A stretch of 64,000 nucleotides of DNA, taken from positions 8,804,001-8,868,000 of the forward strand of contig OZ199838.1 of assembly GCA_964304625.1 (NCBI GenBank), given 5' to 3'. This document shows positions 34,520 to 46,640 of this stretch, piece by piece (position 1 is the stretch's first letter; each line of letters starts with the position of its first letter). The stretch is from Kudoa neothunni. Its lineage: Eukaryota; Cnidaria. The notes under the pieces are model-generated. The model did no database searches and was not told where the DNA came from. It was given only the letters and a program-made list of their open reading frames with translations. A program made the translations under genes and the position numbers.

Positions 34520-34790
34520 AGAAACTTGTGCAATATAATCATCACTTTCTGTGTAGTTGGTCCAACGAAGAAAAGGTGTTTTCGTCAATCGATGGTAGAT
34601 CGGTAAAATTCGGCTAAAAATTATTTAAATATATTAGAAAGATTTTTGTCTTGAAAATAAAAAAAATATGGTTAAAATAATTAATAGAAATTATTAGATG
34701 AGATATACAAACTTACAAACATGAAAAATAACATATTAGTTCATTTGTTAATCCCTTCAAAATCAGACGGTATTTTAGTTGTTCCACTGC
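34520..34790 (-). other. Possible two-exon coding remnant, unrecognised
   Basis: A frame reading VEQLKYRLILKGLTNELICY (about 34772-34703) meets a GTAAGT donor. The next frame after a TTTTTAG acceptor reads RILPIYHRLTKTPFLRWTNY and stops near 34520; the phases fit. A competing frame, ARYRSGTTKIPSDFEGINK, overlaps the first exon. No family recognised. It could be the 3' end of a small gene upstream of Arp2. Confidence 0.25.
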
Positions 34791-35246
34791 GATACCTAGC
34801 ACTTAACAACTTTAGATAATTTAAATGCGTAATGCGCGAGTAATTACTGATAAGTTTTATAGTGTAGAATTTGAGTTAAATCGAAAGAATTCTAATCCTA
34901 AGGATTAACGGCTAAGAGCGAATATGAGATGTTCTTCCCCAATAACTGAACTTAATAATCATATGGCCAAAAATCTATTGGATAATTAAAATAAAATTTT
35001 TGTTAAGCTCATATAAGAATTTTTACAATAGCATATGATTCATGTTTACGATAGAAAAAGAAATATTTGGAAAATATAAACAAGAACAACAGTTTTATAA
35101 AAATGACGAGATTAACAAAGGATTTAAAACAAAAATAACATAGTAAATGCATAAAGCATTGTATTTAATTATTTTTAAAAAAGATAGTTAACGTATTCGA
35201 TGATCAGTATTTTCATTTTTATCAAAAACCCATCCATTAAAGTTCA

Positions 35247-35985
35247 ATATGTAATCGATTTTGCACAATCCCTCCCTCCCGGGCCAGGGGAAAATGTGTA
35301 AAATCGACCCAGAACCGATTTTACATACTTTGTGCATGTGCATAATAATTATATATATCTCCCTTTTTGGAATTTAGAAGAAAAATTGATGTTTTTCCAT
35401 ATTGAAATAGTATAAACGAATATAAATTCTACAACGAACAAAAAATCAAGCGATACTTAGTTTCAATTTTTGAAAAAAATCAATAATTTTGGTCTTTGTC
35501 ATATTTTGACCCGCTATGACATATACAAAGCAATTTCCAATACTAACAATGATCAGAAACGATCTAAACTTTTTTAAATTAGAGAGGAAATTTAGTTTTT
35601 TTTCGAGGAGGCCATTTATAACTGCTATATTTGATATGTTGAAATGTCTCACAGTAACTATCATATCATAACGTTTATTTATGAAAGATTTTCGAAGTAT
35701 CTTATTATTTTGTATTTTCCTTCCAATTTTGCTGTGTATTTATCTTCGCTTATCGCTAAATTTCTAATTTTTCTGCGAATAATGCTACATTGATAAACAG
35801 AGTGCCTGGAAAAAATGTGCAAAATCGATACGTCATTTAATTTTGGAAACGCATTTTATATCATTCCCAGTCTTTTATTTGAACCAAAATTACCGTTATG
35901 TTTAATATATTTTTTATATAAACATTGGAAATATTTAGAGTTATAATTAAATAAATTCACAAAAAGTGTGCAAAATCGATTACCG
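35247..35985. repeat. Inverted-repeat element, unclassified
   Basis: TAATCGATTTTGCACA (about 35252) mirrors TGTGCAAAATCGATTA (about 35966). Inside, TGTAAAATCGACC with CGATTTTACA (about 35298-35328) forms an imperfect palindrome and GTGCAAAATCGAT recurs at 35815. The layout resembles the piggyBac ends of this window, but no TTAA pair was found. Non-coding apart from chance frames. Confidence 0.5.
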
Positions 35986-36078
35986 ACTGATTATGTTGTT
36001 CCATAGATAAATAAGAATTTAAAGATACAGACAGTGACAAACAAGATCACCGCTCATAAATAAACGGGCTTAGATATA

Positions 36079-36493
36079 CAGTGCAACCTCGGAGTTCGAC
36101 CAAAAATTTTGGGTCAGAAATACTTTTGAATTCGAGCATATATAGAGGGGATATTTAGAACAAATACACTTGGGGCAAAAATAGAAAAAAAATTTTCGAA
36201 GCAGAGTCGCTCAATCAAATTGTGCGAACATCATCGAAAGAGAACTCTTTTAAAATCTATCGTATGACAACCAACAAACATTCATTCTATATTTCGTTTT
36301 CATTATTATATTTAATATTTATTTTATAAACAAAAGGTATGCATGTTTTTTCATAAATAAGAATAAAAATAGTTATTTATTTGATGCACAATAACGGATT
36401 AAATTCATTTTCATTATTTTTCTTGGGAAATGATTATTCGGAATTCGAACACATTAATAGATCGGGTTACGGTCGAAGTCCGAGGTTTCATTG
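36079..36493. mobile_element. Tigger/pogo-like mini-element
   Basis: TA flanks are at 36077-36078 and 36494-36495. The ends CAGTGCAACCTCGGAGTTCG and, inverted, CAATGAAACCTCGGACTTCG agree at 16 of 20. CAGTnnAACCTCG is the usual end of pogo/Tigger-type mariners. 415 bp, non-coding. Confidence 0.87.
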
Positions 36494-36961
36494 TATATTA
36501 AAATTAATGTGGAATCTTTTGAAGGAAAACACAAATAAATGGTTGAAAAAATACGCGATTTAAATATTAATTTTAGTTTTAAATTTAAATAAGGATTATT
36601 CAACTTCGGTATATAATAGAAAGTGATTACTAATGGAACTTTTAGTTTGAAATCAAGATCAAAAACCTTTATATTACTAGACCATGCACTGGCGATATTC
36701 TGGCGAAATATTATTTTCTTATTAAATACAAAAAACCACATGTAATAAGAAAATTAAATTTTATTAAATATTTTACTTAGGAGTCTATTTAATGAAGGTA
36801 CAATAATTAAGCGGGCAGTTTTTCGCATTTTATGTCCAGAATACAATCACGTGTTGACGAATATTTTGTAATATAAAGTAACATTCTGAAGGAAAAATCC
36901 AGGGTTTATATAATTAATACGCATAATGAGTCTTTAGAACGCGTAGAAATAGAGTTAAAAG

Positions 36962-37991
36962 CAGCCCGTCCCGATTCATATTAGTTTCCGGGCCCTACCA
37001 CCTACGAGAACAACTCCGCACCCTTCCCAAAAAAGAGATTTAAAATGGTTTAATTTTTAGGCAGGATAAATATTTTTATTAAAATAACATTAAAAAGAAA
37101 AAAACCGCCTATTTTAACAAGAAAACAAATGTGAAACAATAAATAAAAATGATAATCAATTAATTGTTTTGAATTTTTTTTCTTATCTTTTTTGGACAAT
37201 AATCGGGCCAAAATGAGACTCTTTATCAGATAAAGTTATGAATAAATCATAATTTGTAAACGTACAAGATATGTTAAAATTTTTGTGCAAAATATCAGAT
37301 GCGAATAGTTGAGCTTATGCGAAATTTTGGGTTTTGTAGTTTATTTGTTTAATTATAAATTTAAAAATATAATGAGACAATTAAATACGTGGCCCCATCT
37401 CGAATGCATATTTTTAATTTATAGAATTTTTTAGTGCAAATTGACTTTAATTTAAAGCATAAAGATTTAAAATAATTTAAGAAAAAATCTAAATAACGTA
37501 ACCTTGACACCAATTAAAGCTCAACTATTACTTGCCATAGAGTTTAATTAAGAATAATAAATAATACAATTTTTAATATTTCCTCCATTCCAAAACCTTT
37601 TATATGTCGTTTATCTTTCCCATTATAAGGTAAAAATTTCATAATTTTTTGCGTTGTTCCATTTAAAATTTAGACTAAATAATTTATTTACGGATGAAAA
37701 TGGAATAATCTATCATTTCTATATTATATACTAATACAAAATAAGTAGGAGATTGAAAACAAATTAATTTTCAATAAAATTCATCAAATGAATATTTATT
37801 TAACAGACTTATTTCAGCTTTGATTACGCACGAATCGCACATTATATATTGTCGAGAGAGATTCTGATTGATTATTCGGAATCGATATATTATGTGCAAA
37901 GTATGCTTAGTCGTACAATTTATTCGTTGACTCTAGACGTGAGTCTCGGACCCCAGTAACTGTCTCCCGGACCCCCAATCGGGAAGCCCTG
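36962..37991. mobile_element. hAT mini-element C
   Basis: It starts CAGCCCGTCCCGATTC and ends with the mirror of CAGGGCTTCCCGATTG. The 8-bp duplications GTTAAAAG (36954-36961) and GTTAAACG (37992-37999) match at 7 of 8. 1030 bp with no recognisable protein. Confidence 0.87.
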
Positions 37992-38242
37992 GTTAAACGG
38001 CTAGTACCGTTAAATTCTCTTAATGTCGACCATTAAAAAAAAGGATAGAATGATTCAAAAAATATGGAATGATTAACCCATTTGAGAATGGCATAGCGCT
38101 ATTAATAAAAGAGCTAAAATCTAGGTTATAACCGCTGTTAAGAAAAAGTTATTACTAAATATATTATTTCTACAAGATAAAAAACTGCGAAAACATCTGC
38201 CGGGTCATCGATAAATGGAACGAGTTGAGCGGTAAGATAAAA

Positions 38243-38275
38243 TACAGTAGGTAACCGATAATACGCCAATTTTAT
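38243..38275 (+). repeat. Single Tc1-type end
   Basis: TACAGTAGGTAACCGAT is the same end motif as the elements at 13558, 20293 and 27290, here followed by AATACGCCAATTTT. No partner end was found downstream. Confidence 0.5.
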
Positions 38276-38874
38276 TAATTCGACGTCTTCATAGTTTATA
38301 TTAAATTAAAGTTTTGTAATATTTTTATGATTATAACGGAGTAAAAGTTAACAAATATTTTTGAATTAAATTAGGAAATCACCAACGTAATGTATAATGT
38401 GACTAACAGATAGTATGCAATTTTTCCAGTTTAATTGCGCGGATTTAATTTTTTTTATTGTAGACGGCGGCAAAATTTCAACATTATTTTTTACCTAATA
38501 CAATACAAGATATCTTTAATATTTTAGCCTTAATTTCTGATTTCATAAATCACCGAAGATATGGGGCTTAGTGATTATCTGCCATAAATTCATAAAATTA
38601 ATGATGTAAAATATGTGTGAGAAAAATTATATGTAAAGAATTGTCCTAAATTCTCTAACATATTACTCTACATTATTTATTTACATTTCAAACTATACAA
38701 ATAATTTCCAAATATAATTATATATAATCGTGATAAACAATGTGAAATATACGATATACAAAAGAAAAGGGGTGAAATACCGAATATTGTTGTGATTGGT
38801 CTTTAAAATCGACTCAAATAACTTTTTCTTAATAATCATAATTTATAAATGGATTCAGAACATAAATCCTACTT

Positions 38875-39310
38875 TTTCTTGTTTTTCATCGTCACCAATT
38901 ACTCTCCATATAATCTCAGCCTCGGATAAAGTGGTATTAAGACTAATATTAACAATAGAAAACTCGCTGTGGGTAAGACGTTTATCCAACGAAAACATAA
39001 CCACATTTAGAGCATTTTCAAGCTCACTTTTATAATGATTAATCTGCTCAACTTTGCTGAACTGATCTCAAAACCTTGATAATTTACACTACGAGATTCT
39101 CTGATGTTATGGTATTGTGCAGAAACCTCATCTGGTAGAAATATCCGAAATTTTGGGTATTCGTTTCTTTTGAAAAATAGAACGATAGTATAATTATGTA
39201 TAATACTTTAACAGGGTGGAGTTTTCTTGTAGCAAGTTACTCTATTTAAAAGATAAGAAAGTTAATTTGGTCGCACTCAAATACCTGTAATTTGAGTTGG
39301 AATTTGTTGA
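38875..39310 (-). other. Unrecognised split coding fragment
   Basis: On the minus strand two adjoining frames look protein-like. NEYPKFRIFLPDEVSAQYHN and on (about 39165-39060) is preceded by a CAAAAG acceptor. VEQINHYKSELENALNVVMF, then SLDKRLTHSEFSIVNISLNT (about 39047-38890), follows. They join in frame only if a 23-nt intron (GTTTTGAG...CAAAG) is removed, or if one base is wrong. A short exon may lie near 39360-39283. I do not recognise the family; it could be a small gene or a decayed one. Confidence 0.35.
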
Positions 39311-39869
39311 CTGAAAATTTGTTAAATTTGCACAATTGAGAAGTTGTTACGATTGATTTTCTAGAAACAAGAAAATAATCACCCAGAAGCATAACTTATT
39401 CCTTCTGCGCGCGACCTTGGCTTTACAATTAGGCAGCGGCTATATGTCAAGTAATGAATTTCTCGAAAAGTATGTTATGTACCATGGATGGCCAGACTTT
39501 CCCAGGTCGGGTGCCAATTTTAAGGTTGCCAACATTTTTAAGATCTACAAGGTATTAAAAAAATGCATCCCCTCCTTATTTAAAACTTACATATTGGGGG
39601 AAATTTTTTGTAAATATTAAGAAAAAATGGTGTAGAATTATAAATAAAGGTTTTTTAATTTATTCTTATTCAGTTAATCTCTGGAAAACTTACGTATAAT
39701 TTATGATGGTTTTTCCAAATAAGTAAATTAGTAGTTAATGATCCAAGAAAGTTTTTCTCTATGAAAAGTTTCCAATAATAATAAAATATTTTTCATCTTT
39801 AATCATGTATGTTAGTCTGAAAATAAAATAAAATATTTACGAATAAAATAATAACACAATAATTTAATG

Positions 39870-41337
39870 CATTGCTTCCCTACAATGGGTGCGAAGAGCC
39901 ATCATTGGGGATGTGGGAGTCATTCTAGAATATATTTAAAAATTAATCTTAATTCATTCACTTCATAATTTTCGTTAGTCCCCGTTTAAATCAATCAAGG
40001 ATGTAATGCATGTAATAACATTTTTGGTTGTTTTTATATCAGTTAGTTTCTATTCAAAAAATGTGATGTGACAATTTATTTAATTTATATTAATTAATTT
40101 TACGAAATAGCACAGTATGGTAATAGTTTATATTAAAACTGTTCAGCGTACGAAATCTATCATTATTTTCATGTAAAATCGTAACCTTGTTATCTTTCAA
40201 AATAACTTATTTATATGATTAAACTATAATTAGGTAGTCATCATTTTTATATACTTAGAAATAATCTATATCTATCAAAATAAAACCACGATGTAGTTTT
40301 AACTTGGTCTTCTGCCTAAATTTGAGATCAATCATTTAATTGCATAGTTTTTATTATGCCACGTTTCGAGTTTTACTTTCAAATTTGTACCTTACCTCTG
40401 ATATAAATCAAAGTTAAATTGTTCTTTAAAGTATAGGTAAAACAATGGTCAAAGCATTTATTTGTGTACAAATAAATGAATGTCAATTTTTACAATATAT
40501 ATTAGTTATTTTAGTCAAGTATATTTAGAAAGCATATTTTTTGAATCTATTGAATTTTTATTAACCCACTGCCTCAAAATTTAAGTTAACATATGACTCA
40601 ATATAGAATAAGGAAGTCGCTATATTTATTCAGTACAAGATAGCATATGAAACAAGCTTGTCGATTTCATTATAAACAAATAATAAGTATTGGAATTCAT
40701 TAAACATCGGAAACGATTTTCATGTTTCATAGTCCAACAAAATGTCCTGCTTTGAATTACATATGAAAACCCGGCGAGAGCAAAAGAGCCGCAAGATCAA
40801 GTAAATACTAAATGACAATTGATTTTGAAATAATGGATCTTGTGAACTAGACGAATTGGCTATTTTTATTTAGCTTATTTAGTTTTCTCCTTTAAGTGCA
40901 GAACTTATTAAGCGACAATACTTTTGATAGTTTAGTATTACCCTTCAATAATTTTTGCATCTAATATTTTGGAATAATTATAATAACATAATTTATTAGA
41001 ATTATTTATTACTTTACATAAAAATGGTATATATAAGCAGGAATGAATAATAGCTCCAATCATTGAATGTTAAGTCATGAGCAGTGAAAAAATAATGTTC
41101 GTCCTTTTTCAATTATGCATAGGAAATTTAGTTAACTGAAACATTTTAGTTTTAAAGCTAAAATATAAACACAAATAATACAGATTATAATTTTAAGACA
41201 ATCTTCATTGGTATTATTATTTTTGTATTTAAATAAAAAGTATAATTGAGTCTTGACATTCACATGGAGGAGGGAGTGCAAAGTGAATGCTGAAATTGGG
41301 ATGGGGGTTCGGGTGTAAAATTTGTAGGGAAACGCTG
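39870..41337. mobile_element. hAT mini-element D
   Basis: It starts CATTGCTTCCCTACAA and ends with the mirror of CAGCGTTTCCCTACAA. The 8-bp duplication ATTTAATG is perfect at 39862-39869 and 41338-41345. 1468 bp, AT-rich, non-coding. Confidence 0.92.
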
Positions 41338-41345
41338 ATTTAATG

Positions 41346-42891
41346 CATTTGAAATTTTTTTAATGTTACAAGTTTTTTATGTTGCCATATTGTCGGTGAC
41401 TTGACAGTAATCTGGTTCGTATGTTGTTAACGCTGTACGAATTAATTCCGTCAGGTGTTTGTTTGTTTGGGAGAGATCCGCCATGCCTCGATTTTAGCAA
41501 CTTCGTCGTTGAATAAATATACTCACAACAATAAGTTGTTACAAAGATAGAAACAAGTTGAGAAAAACTCCCTTTAATTTTGAGTATTTAATTTTTGGAA
41601 CTTATTTCCAAAATTCGCTTGGTGAGTTGGAATTATGAATCACCTTTAACCATAGAAAGCTCACCAAAAATAGTTACACAAAGGCTCAGTGGGTCCCTTT
41701 TTGGTCCAAGTGTAAATTCATCAAAAAAGCCTATTTATTATCGTACAGAGTTCTTTTATAGTGTATTTAACTAAAAATGCGGAATGATATTTTTTGTAGT
41801 AATTCCAGGAATCTATCAATTGAATTTATCCGTAGAGAGTGATTTTTGTAATATTTAGTTGTTCATTGAATCTTTGATTCCTTTGTTCTAAATTAAAATT
41901 ATTTGGAAAGAAATAAACTTTAATAAATTAGAAACCTTTTTTTCGAATTGCGATATTCAATATTGATAAGGGGATCTAAATAAGCACGACATAAAGTTGG
42001 TTATCGAGTGTTTAAAAAGGAGATTAGGTTTTATGCACCCCGAGATTTGCAATGGTTGGGAATAATACGTTTGACTTCGATACCTTACATTTCAAAACAT
42101 ATTTCAGCGTTAAATCATATTTCAAACAATATCATCGTAATATACGGAAGTTGTAGGGCGACAAAGATGATAGCTTGTTGTTGGATGACGACCATGATTC
42201 CATGGAAACAGCTTTATGGCCTTACTGCGTAAATGATACGTCGTCACGGCTTTTATTAAATTATTCATAAAATTATAATATTTTAAAACAATGAATGACG
42301 CAGTGACTTAAGTTTGCATTATTTGAGCATCAGTGTTTAATACACCAAAAATAATGGTCAACAAATCTGTTATATTTTTACGTAGTTATCTTTAATATTT
42401 ATATATACTACAAAATCACCTTCACCCTGTCATTATTTTATTATTTTTGAGGTTCGCGAAATAATAATGTAAACATAAATTAGAATAACTATTTTTATGC
42501 AGACTTTTTCTTAATTTAACGAGGCGTATTTGGTATAATTTCCTAGAGCAAAGAATTATTTTGTAAAAAAATTATTCTTTTTTTTCCATAGCGGGGTTGA
42601 TTTTATTCGTTTTTTCAGCAGAGAGATATGTTTTATCCCGAATGTCGAAAATGTGTATACATTAAAAAATTCAAATTGGCTGCGCCTTAGTTAGAATTCA
42701 TTTATTATAATGGGTTAAAATTGTATATACTATAAATGTTAATGTATCAGAGATCGTATAATGATTAATATATTGTATTTAATTCTCAATGAAAATGTTT
42801 GTATAATTTATAAGCTGCAAGCATATTTCGAATAAAAAAATATATTAATACCATATTTCAAGACCTAAACGCAACTGTGCCCGATCAAAAT
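41346..42891. other. Intergenic, nothing recognised
   Basis: AT-rich with short chance frames only. It may include the unseen left end of the Tc1-type element whose transposase starts near 42892. Confidence 0.4.
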
Positions 42892-44056
42892 GAAACCCCA
42901 TGCAATAATGTCAAGAGGAGGAAATATGTTATCTTGAGTGATGATATGAAACAAATGGCAGTTTCACTAGCTGAAGTTCATGACCTTTTTCGTATAATTT
43001 CAAATTATTTCTAGAATCGATACTCTAACGAATACATTGCCGAGAAAATGGGTGTACATAAATAAACCATTGGGCGCATTTTGAAACAAAAATCGATGGA
43101 TACGAAATTAAGTGCACCAACAAAGAAAGGGGGTGCCAGACGGTCAAAATTAACTGAAACCCATAAATTATACATCCGCGAACTTGTACTTGTGGATGAG
43201 GATTGTACCACTACATTAAATTCTATTACCAACAAAGTTCTAGAATATTTTGGTATTAACGTTTCTCGTCAAACGACTACGAATTGTTTGAGAGATTTCC
43301 ATTACATTTAAAAAAATTTCCATTGTACCCCTAGGAAGAAATTCTCAGGATTGTATCGAAACGAGAAAAAGGTCTATTGTCATTTTAAAAAATTGCTTAA
43401 AAATGAATAGATACGAGCTACAATATCTTGAATTGAAGCCTCGTCATTCTATTGTCACCTATACAGACAGATCAGTTTTTCTCTGTCAATGAGAAGAACG
43501 TTTGGACGAGTACGTTCAGGATCAAGAGCGAACCTGAAATTGAAAAGCATTCGCTCTAAAAATATAACTTTAATCGCGGCTATAAGCTCGGGATGGATGT
43601 GGACATTGCACGTATAAAATGGAGCTGTCAACCAACAAGTTTTTTTCTATTTTCATAGATAAACTATTCTTCGACTTAAGCCGCAATGGAGTTGATAACG
43701 CCTTACTAGTAATGGAAAATGTGAGATTCCACAAAACGGATCTAATAAGGAATCAAATCCAATACACAACCCATAGGTTATTGTTTCTTCCATCATACTA
43801 TCCGTTCCTCAGTCCTATTGAGGGATTCTTCCATCAAATTAAGCCCATTGTAAGAAACAAGGAACCATCTAATCAGGAGGAATTGATCAACGCAATTATG
43901 GCTAGCTCGGATGGCGTTCCTAGTGACCAACTACAAAATTATGCAGATCATGCGGAATCCTATTTCGCAGCATGTATTAATTCGGAAATTAACAATTGGT
44001 TAATTTTACGTTGTGCTAAAAACATGAAGCTTAAATTGGTGCCAATTAATATTTGA
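42892..44056 (+). pseudogene. Tc1/IS630-type transposase (broken)
   Basis: The helix-turn-helix part (EYIAEKMGVHK, one stop, TIGRILKQKS, then GARRSKLTETHKLYIREL) covers about 43020-43310. The first catalytic Asp region (VTYTDRS near 43458) lies among stops. The last third is open (43619-44056) with VDNALLVMENVRFHK, where the usual DN of the second Asp reads EN, and LFLPSYYPFLSPIEGFFHQI with the third acidic residue. About five lesions. No convincing end repeats located. Confidence 0.83.
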
Positions 44057-44085
44057 TTTGTGTGTGTGTGTATGTATGTATGTCA
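44057..44085 (+). repeat. (GT)n/(GTAT)n microsatellite
   Basis: Short run of GT followed by three GTAT units immediately after the transposase stop. Confidence 0.8.
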
Positions 44086-44554
44086 ATAAGACTACAAATT
44101 TAAAAGTGGTAATTAAAGAAGCAGTAAAATCTTACATTGAAACAGTACATTTTTGAGAAGCGTAAGTATTGAAAATGTGACAACGTTATTAAATCTTTGA
44201 CAAAAATGGATAAAAATTAATTCCTTTATGTACTTTAAATAAATATGAATAAACTCTATGAGTGGAAACAATTATTTGATGTAATTCGTTAATCACTTGT
44301 AGAAAATTCGAAAAATTATACACTCTACCATAACTCACCAGGTAGAATATTGTCAAAAAATATCTTAATTTGATAAAAATCAAATCTAAAAATAAATAAG
44401 TTGTGTTATTTAAAAAGTTGCATTTTGACTCAACACAACAGTTATCTGCGCGCGCTGGTCGCATATTGATCGACGCAGTTGCATTCATGTCTTGAAATAT
44501 TGTAAGGTTTATTCCAAAGAATCGGAACAATCAAAACAATAAATAATGTTTCTT

Positions 44555-45620
44555 TAGCTAAAGTACGGTTCAGTTGAAAGTTCGCGCGACTTCGTATTAT
44601 TTCGGCATAAAAAAAGACATTATTAAACAATCAAATAAACATGTTTTTAGTGTAAGTAAATCCTATTTATTGTTTCAATGTAAGAAGAAAAACGATTCTC
44701 TTTAAATTTCATCTTAAATTGATACGAGGCGAGGTATGAACCAATCAATTCTGATGTTTATTGGTTATGTATCTAAATTTCCTTTTAATAGCGCCCCGGA
44801 TGGCCGTCTATCTTATTTGTATAGACATCGTCAGCTGTTTTAAATTGTACACTATGGTTCACTGACTCATGCTTATATCCCAGAGATTCAAGCTGTTATA
44901 TCCGCGCTATTTGTCGGTCCAAATTATAGGACCCGCGAGTTACATGAGAGGTAATAATATCCTCAAGAGTTGACTGATTTCTAACTTCAGTCAAAACTTG
45001 AAATATGTTATTATTCTCGTCTACCCCGCCGACTATCCAGGCATTTTGGTTAACAAGAGCCCTCCCTCTGGTGGTATTTTCGTTGGCATATATTGGATTC
45101 ATCGATCTGTACAACAACATCGACTCCACCAATTCGCACTCTATAGAGATTGAAATACTCAATATATATTTCTCTAACATGGTTCTTCCAATTGACGATA
45201 GTCTCCCCTGATCCAATTTTTAACTGTTTTAGCAATGTCTCGTATGACATTTGAATGTCGAAGACATCCAAATACATTAAAAAGAATATTTGCCATAACT
45301 ACAACTTTGAACCTTCGAAAAATGTTCCTTTACGGATTGATATTCTTTTCTTAAATGCATAGCATCTAAAATTATATCCATCGAGAACATTTTCCTTAAC
45401 GAGCCCAATTTCTGAATGGCACTTATCGCATACTCTCACTTTAGGAATTAATCCTATATTTTGTAAAAATGCAATAAATTTTTCAATGTCATTTTTAAAC
45501 AAAAATAGATCTTCTAAAAGAATAGAATCAACGTTTGAGAGCGAAAGTTCATTTCTGATTGCGCCACCGCCGAAATAATGCGAAGTCCCGCGAACTTTTC
45601 AACTGAATCGTACTTTAGCC
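44555..45620 (-). mobile_element. Merlin element with 50-bp inverted repeats
   Basis: AGCTAAAGTACGGTTCAGTT at the left mirrors GGCTAAAGTACGATTCAGTT at the right, with similarity continuing for about 50 bp (ACTTCGTATTATTTCGG). The perfect 8-bp duplication TGTTTCTT lies at 44547-44554 and 45621-45628. Target size and GG-type tip fit the Merlin superfamily. 1066 bp. Confidence 0.93.
44790..45502 (-). pseudogene. Merlin (ISXO2-like) transposase, nearly whole
   Basis: The frame starts at ATG 45502. The zinc ribbon is VRVCDKCHSEIG (the second pair is partly lost, FRCYAFKK), then KGTFFEGSKL. MSYETLLKQLKIG precedes VQIDESNICQRKYHQR (first Asp, about 45105). WIVGGVDENNNIFQVLTEVR and HVTRGS follow, then TDKxRGYNSLESLGYKHESV with the second Asp (stop in place of Trp), and YTNKIDGHPGR near 44800. 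About two frame changes and one stop. Its protein resembles the transposase at 25.2-26.1 kb only moderately. Confidence 0.87.
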
Positions 45621-45689
45621 TGTTTCTTTTTATCCTATGTTTTATGCAAACAAATTTGAAACAGTTGAAACATCTCAAGCTGGAATTTT

Positions 45690-46371
45690 TATCTTTATTC
45701 CATTAATCTTCCCAGTATAAGGCTGAATATTCGGTAGGTGTGACATTTCCGTGTCTGCAGCCTCCCAAAGTTTGATTCTGAATCGTCCGGGCTTTCGTTT
45801 CATATATACACTAAACGGGCATTTGTCCCCGAAACCTTGCTAACCTTTCGTTGACTGTAATATGCGTGCCTGACGAATAATATTTCAGACAATTTCCATT
45901 AAATGGATTGAGAATTTGACGAAAAGGTTCAAATTTGCCATTTGTAGTTTGAAACCGATAAATTCTATTTGTTGTATCGCCTAAAGAGATTTTTCTATAA
46001 ACATAAGTGAACCAGTTTCTGGGCATCACTGTGGAGAAGAATAATCGTTTGTACAATGGACCACCATCCCCCATGTCCTATGAGCAAGCATCTTTCTATT
46101 TGAACGCGCGGCAGCGATTAATATTCCTATAAATGCTTATATTTCATCTTTAGATATTGTGCGTGTTTCTCTAGATTAGTTTTTTCATTATATTTGTCGA
46201 TGTGGTTTTATTATCTCATCAATTATATCTTTCGATATAAACAATTCAAAGGCATCAAAAATGGACGTTATATTTTTGGCTTTTTCTAAAATGTCTGTGG
46301 GTGAAGTAACGATGTTATGTGATTTAGTTTTCGTTTTCGAATAAATTCTTTTGGACCATTCAAGACCAGAT

Positions 46372-46410
<39 letters not shown>

Positions 46411-46640
46411 AAAATAGAATCTTTATTGGGGTCTATTTGAGCGAAATTAACGTCACTTTAAAATCTTTATCATTATCTATAACATTAATAGCACAATCAT
46501 CTCATTCAGATATTTCATATTCTGAACAGCTATCATTATTTGCAGAGGAAAAATCCTCAATAATTTTTTCATCATCATCATCATCAATGGTTTGGTCTAG
46601 TCTCATACTGAGTATTACGAATGCATCAAAAACGTAATTT
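45690..46640 (-). pseudogene. piggyBac transposase, N-terminal half (broken)
   Basis: The acidic N-terminus (MRLDQTIDDDDDEKIIEDFS, about 46600-46540) is followed by a 37-base G run, read here as polyproline. GLEWSKRIYSKTKTKSHNIV and ISKDIIDEII come next. MGDGGPLYKRLFFSTVMPRN, KFEPFRQILNPFNGNCLK and ITVNERLARFRGQ (first Asp changed to Asn) run to about 45815; CPFSVYMKRKPGRFRIKLWE continues to about 45690. The catalytic remainder is not seen beyond the Merlin at 44555-45620. An element end may be at 47233 (CCGGAAGAG then TTAA). Confidence 0.82.
46372..46408. repeat. 37-base G run
   Basis: Uninterrupted G on the plus strand within a piggyBac transposase relic. Longest homopolymer in the window. 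Confidence 0.97.

Noticed and set aside
39417-39620. Plus-strand 67-codon frame (MALQLGSGYMSSNEFLEKYV)
   Set aside because: Looks mildly protein-like, but there is no family match, no splice context and it opposes other coding traces; not enough to call a gene.
44057-44085. GT microsatellite as a regulatory site
   Set aside because: Simple repeat with no supporting context.
46188-46412. Polyproline-rich small protein on the minus strand
   Set aside because: The proline run is the 37-base G tract; the rest is the N-terminal part of a piggyBac transposase relic.
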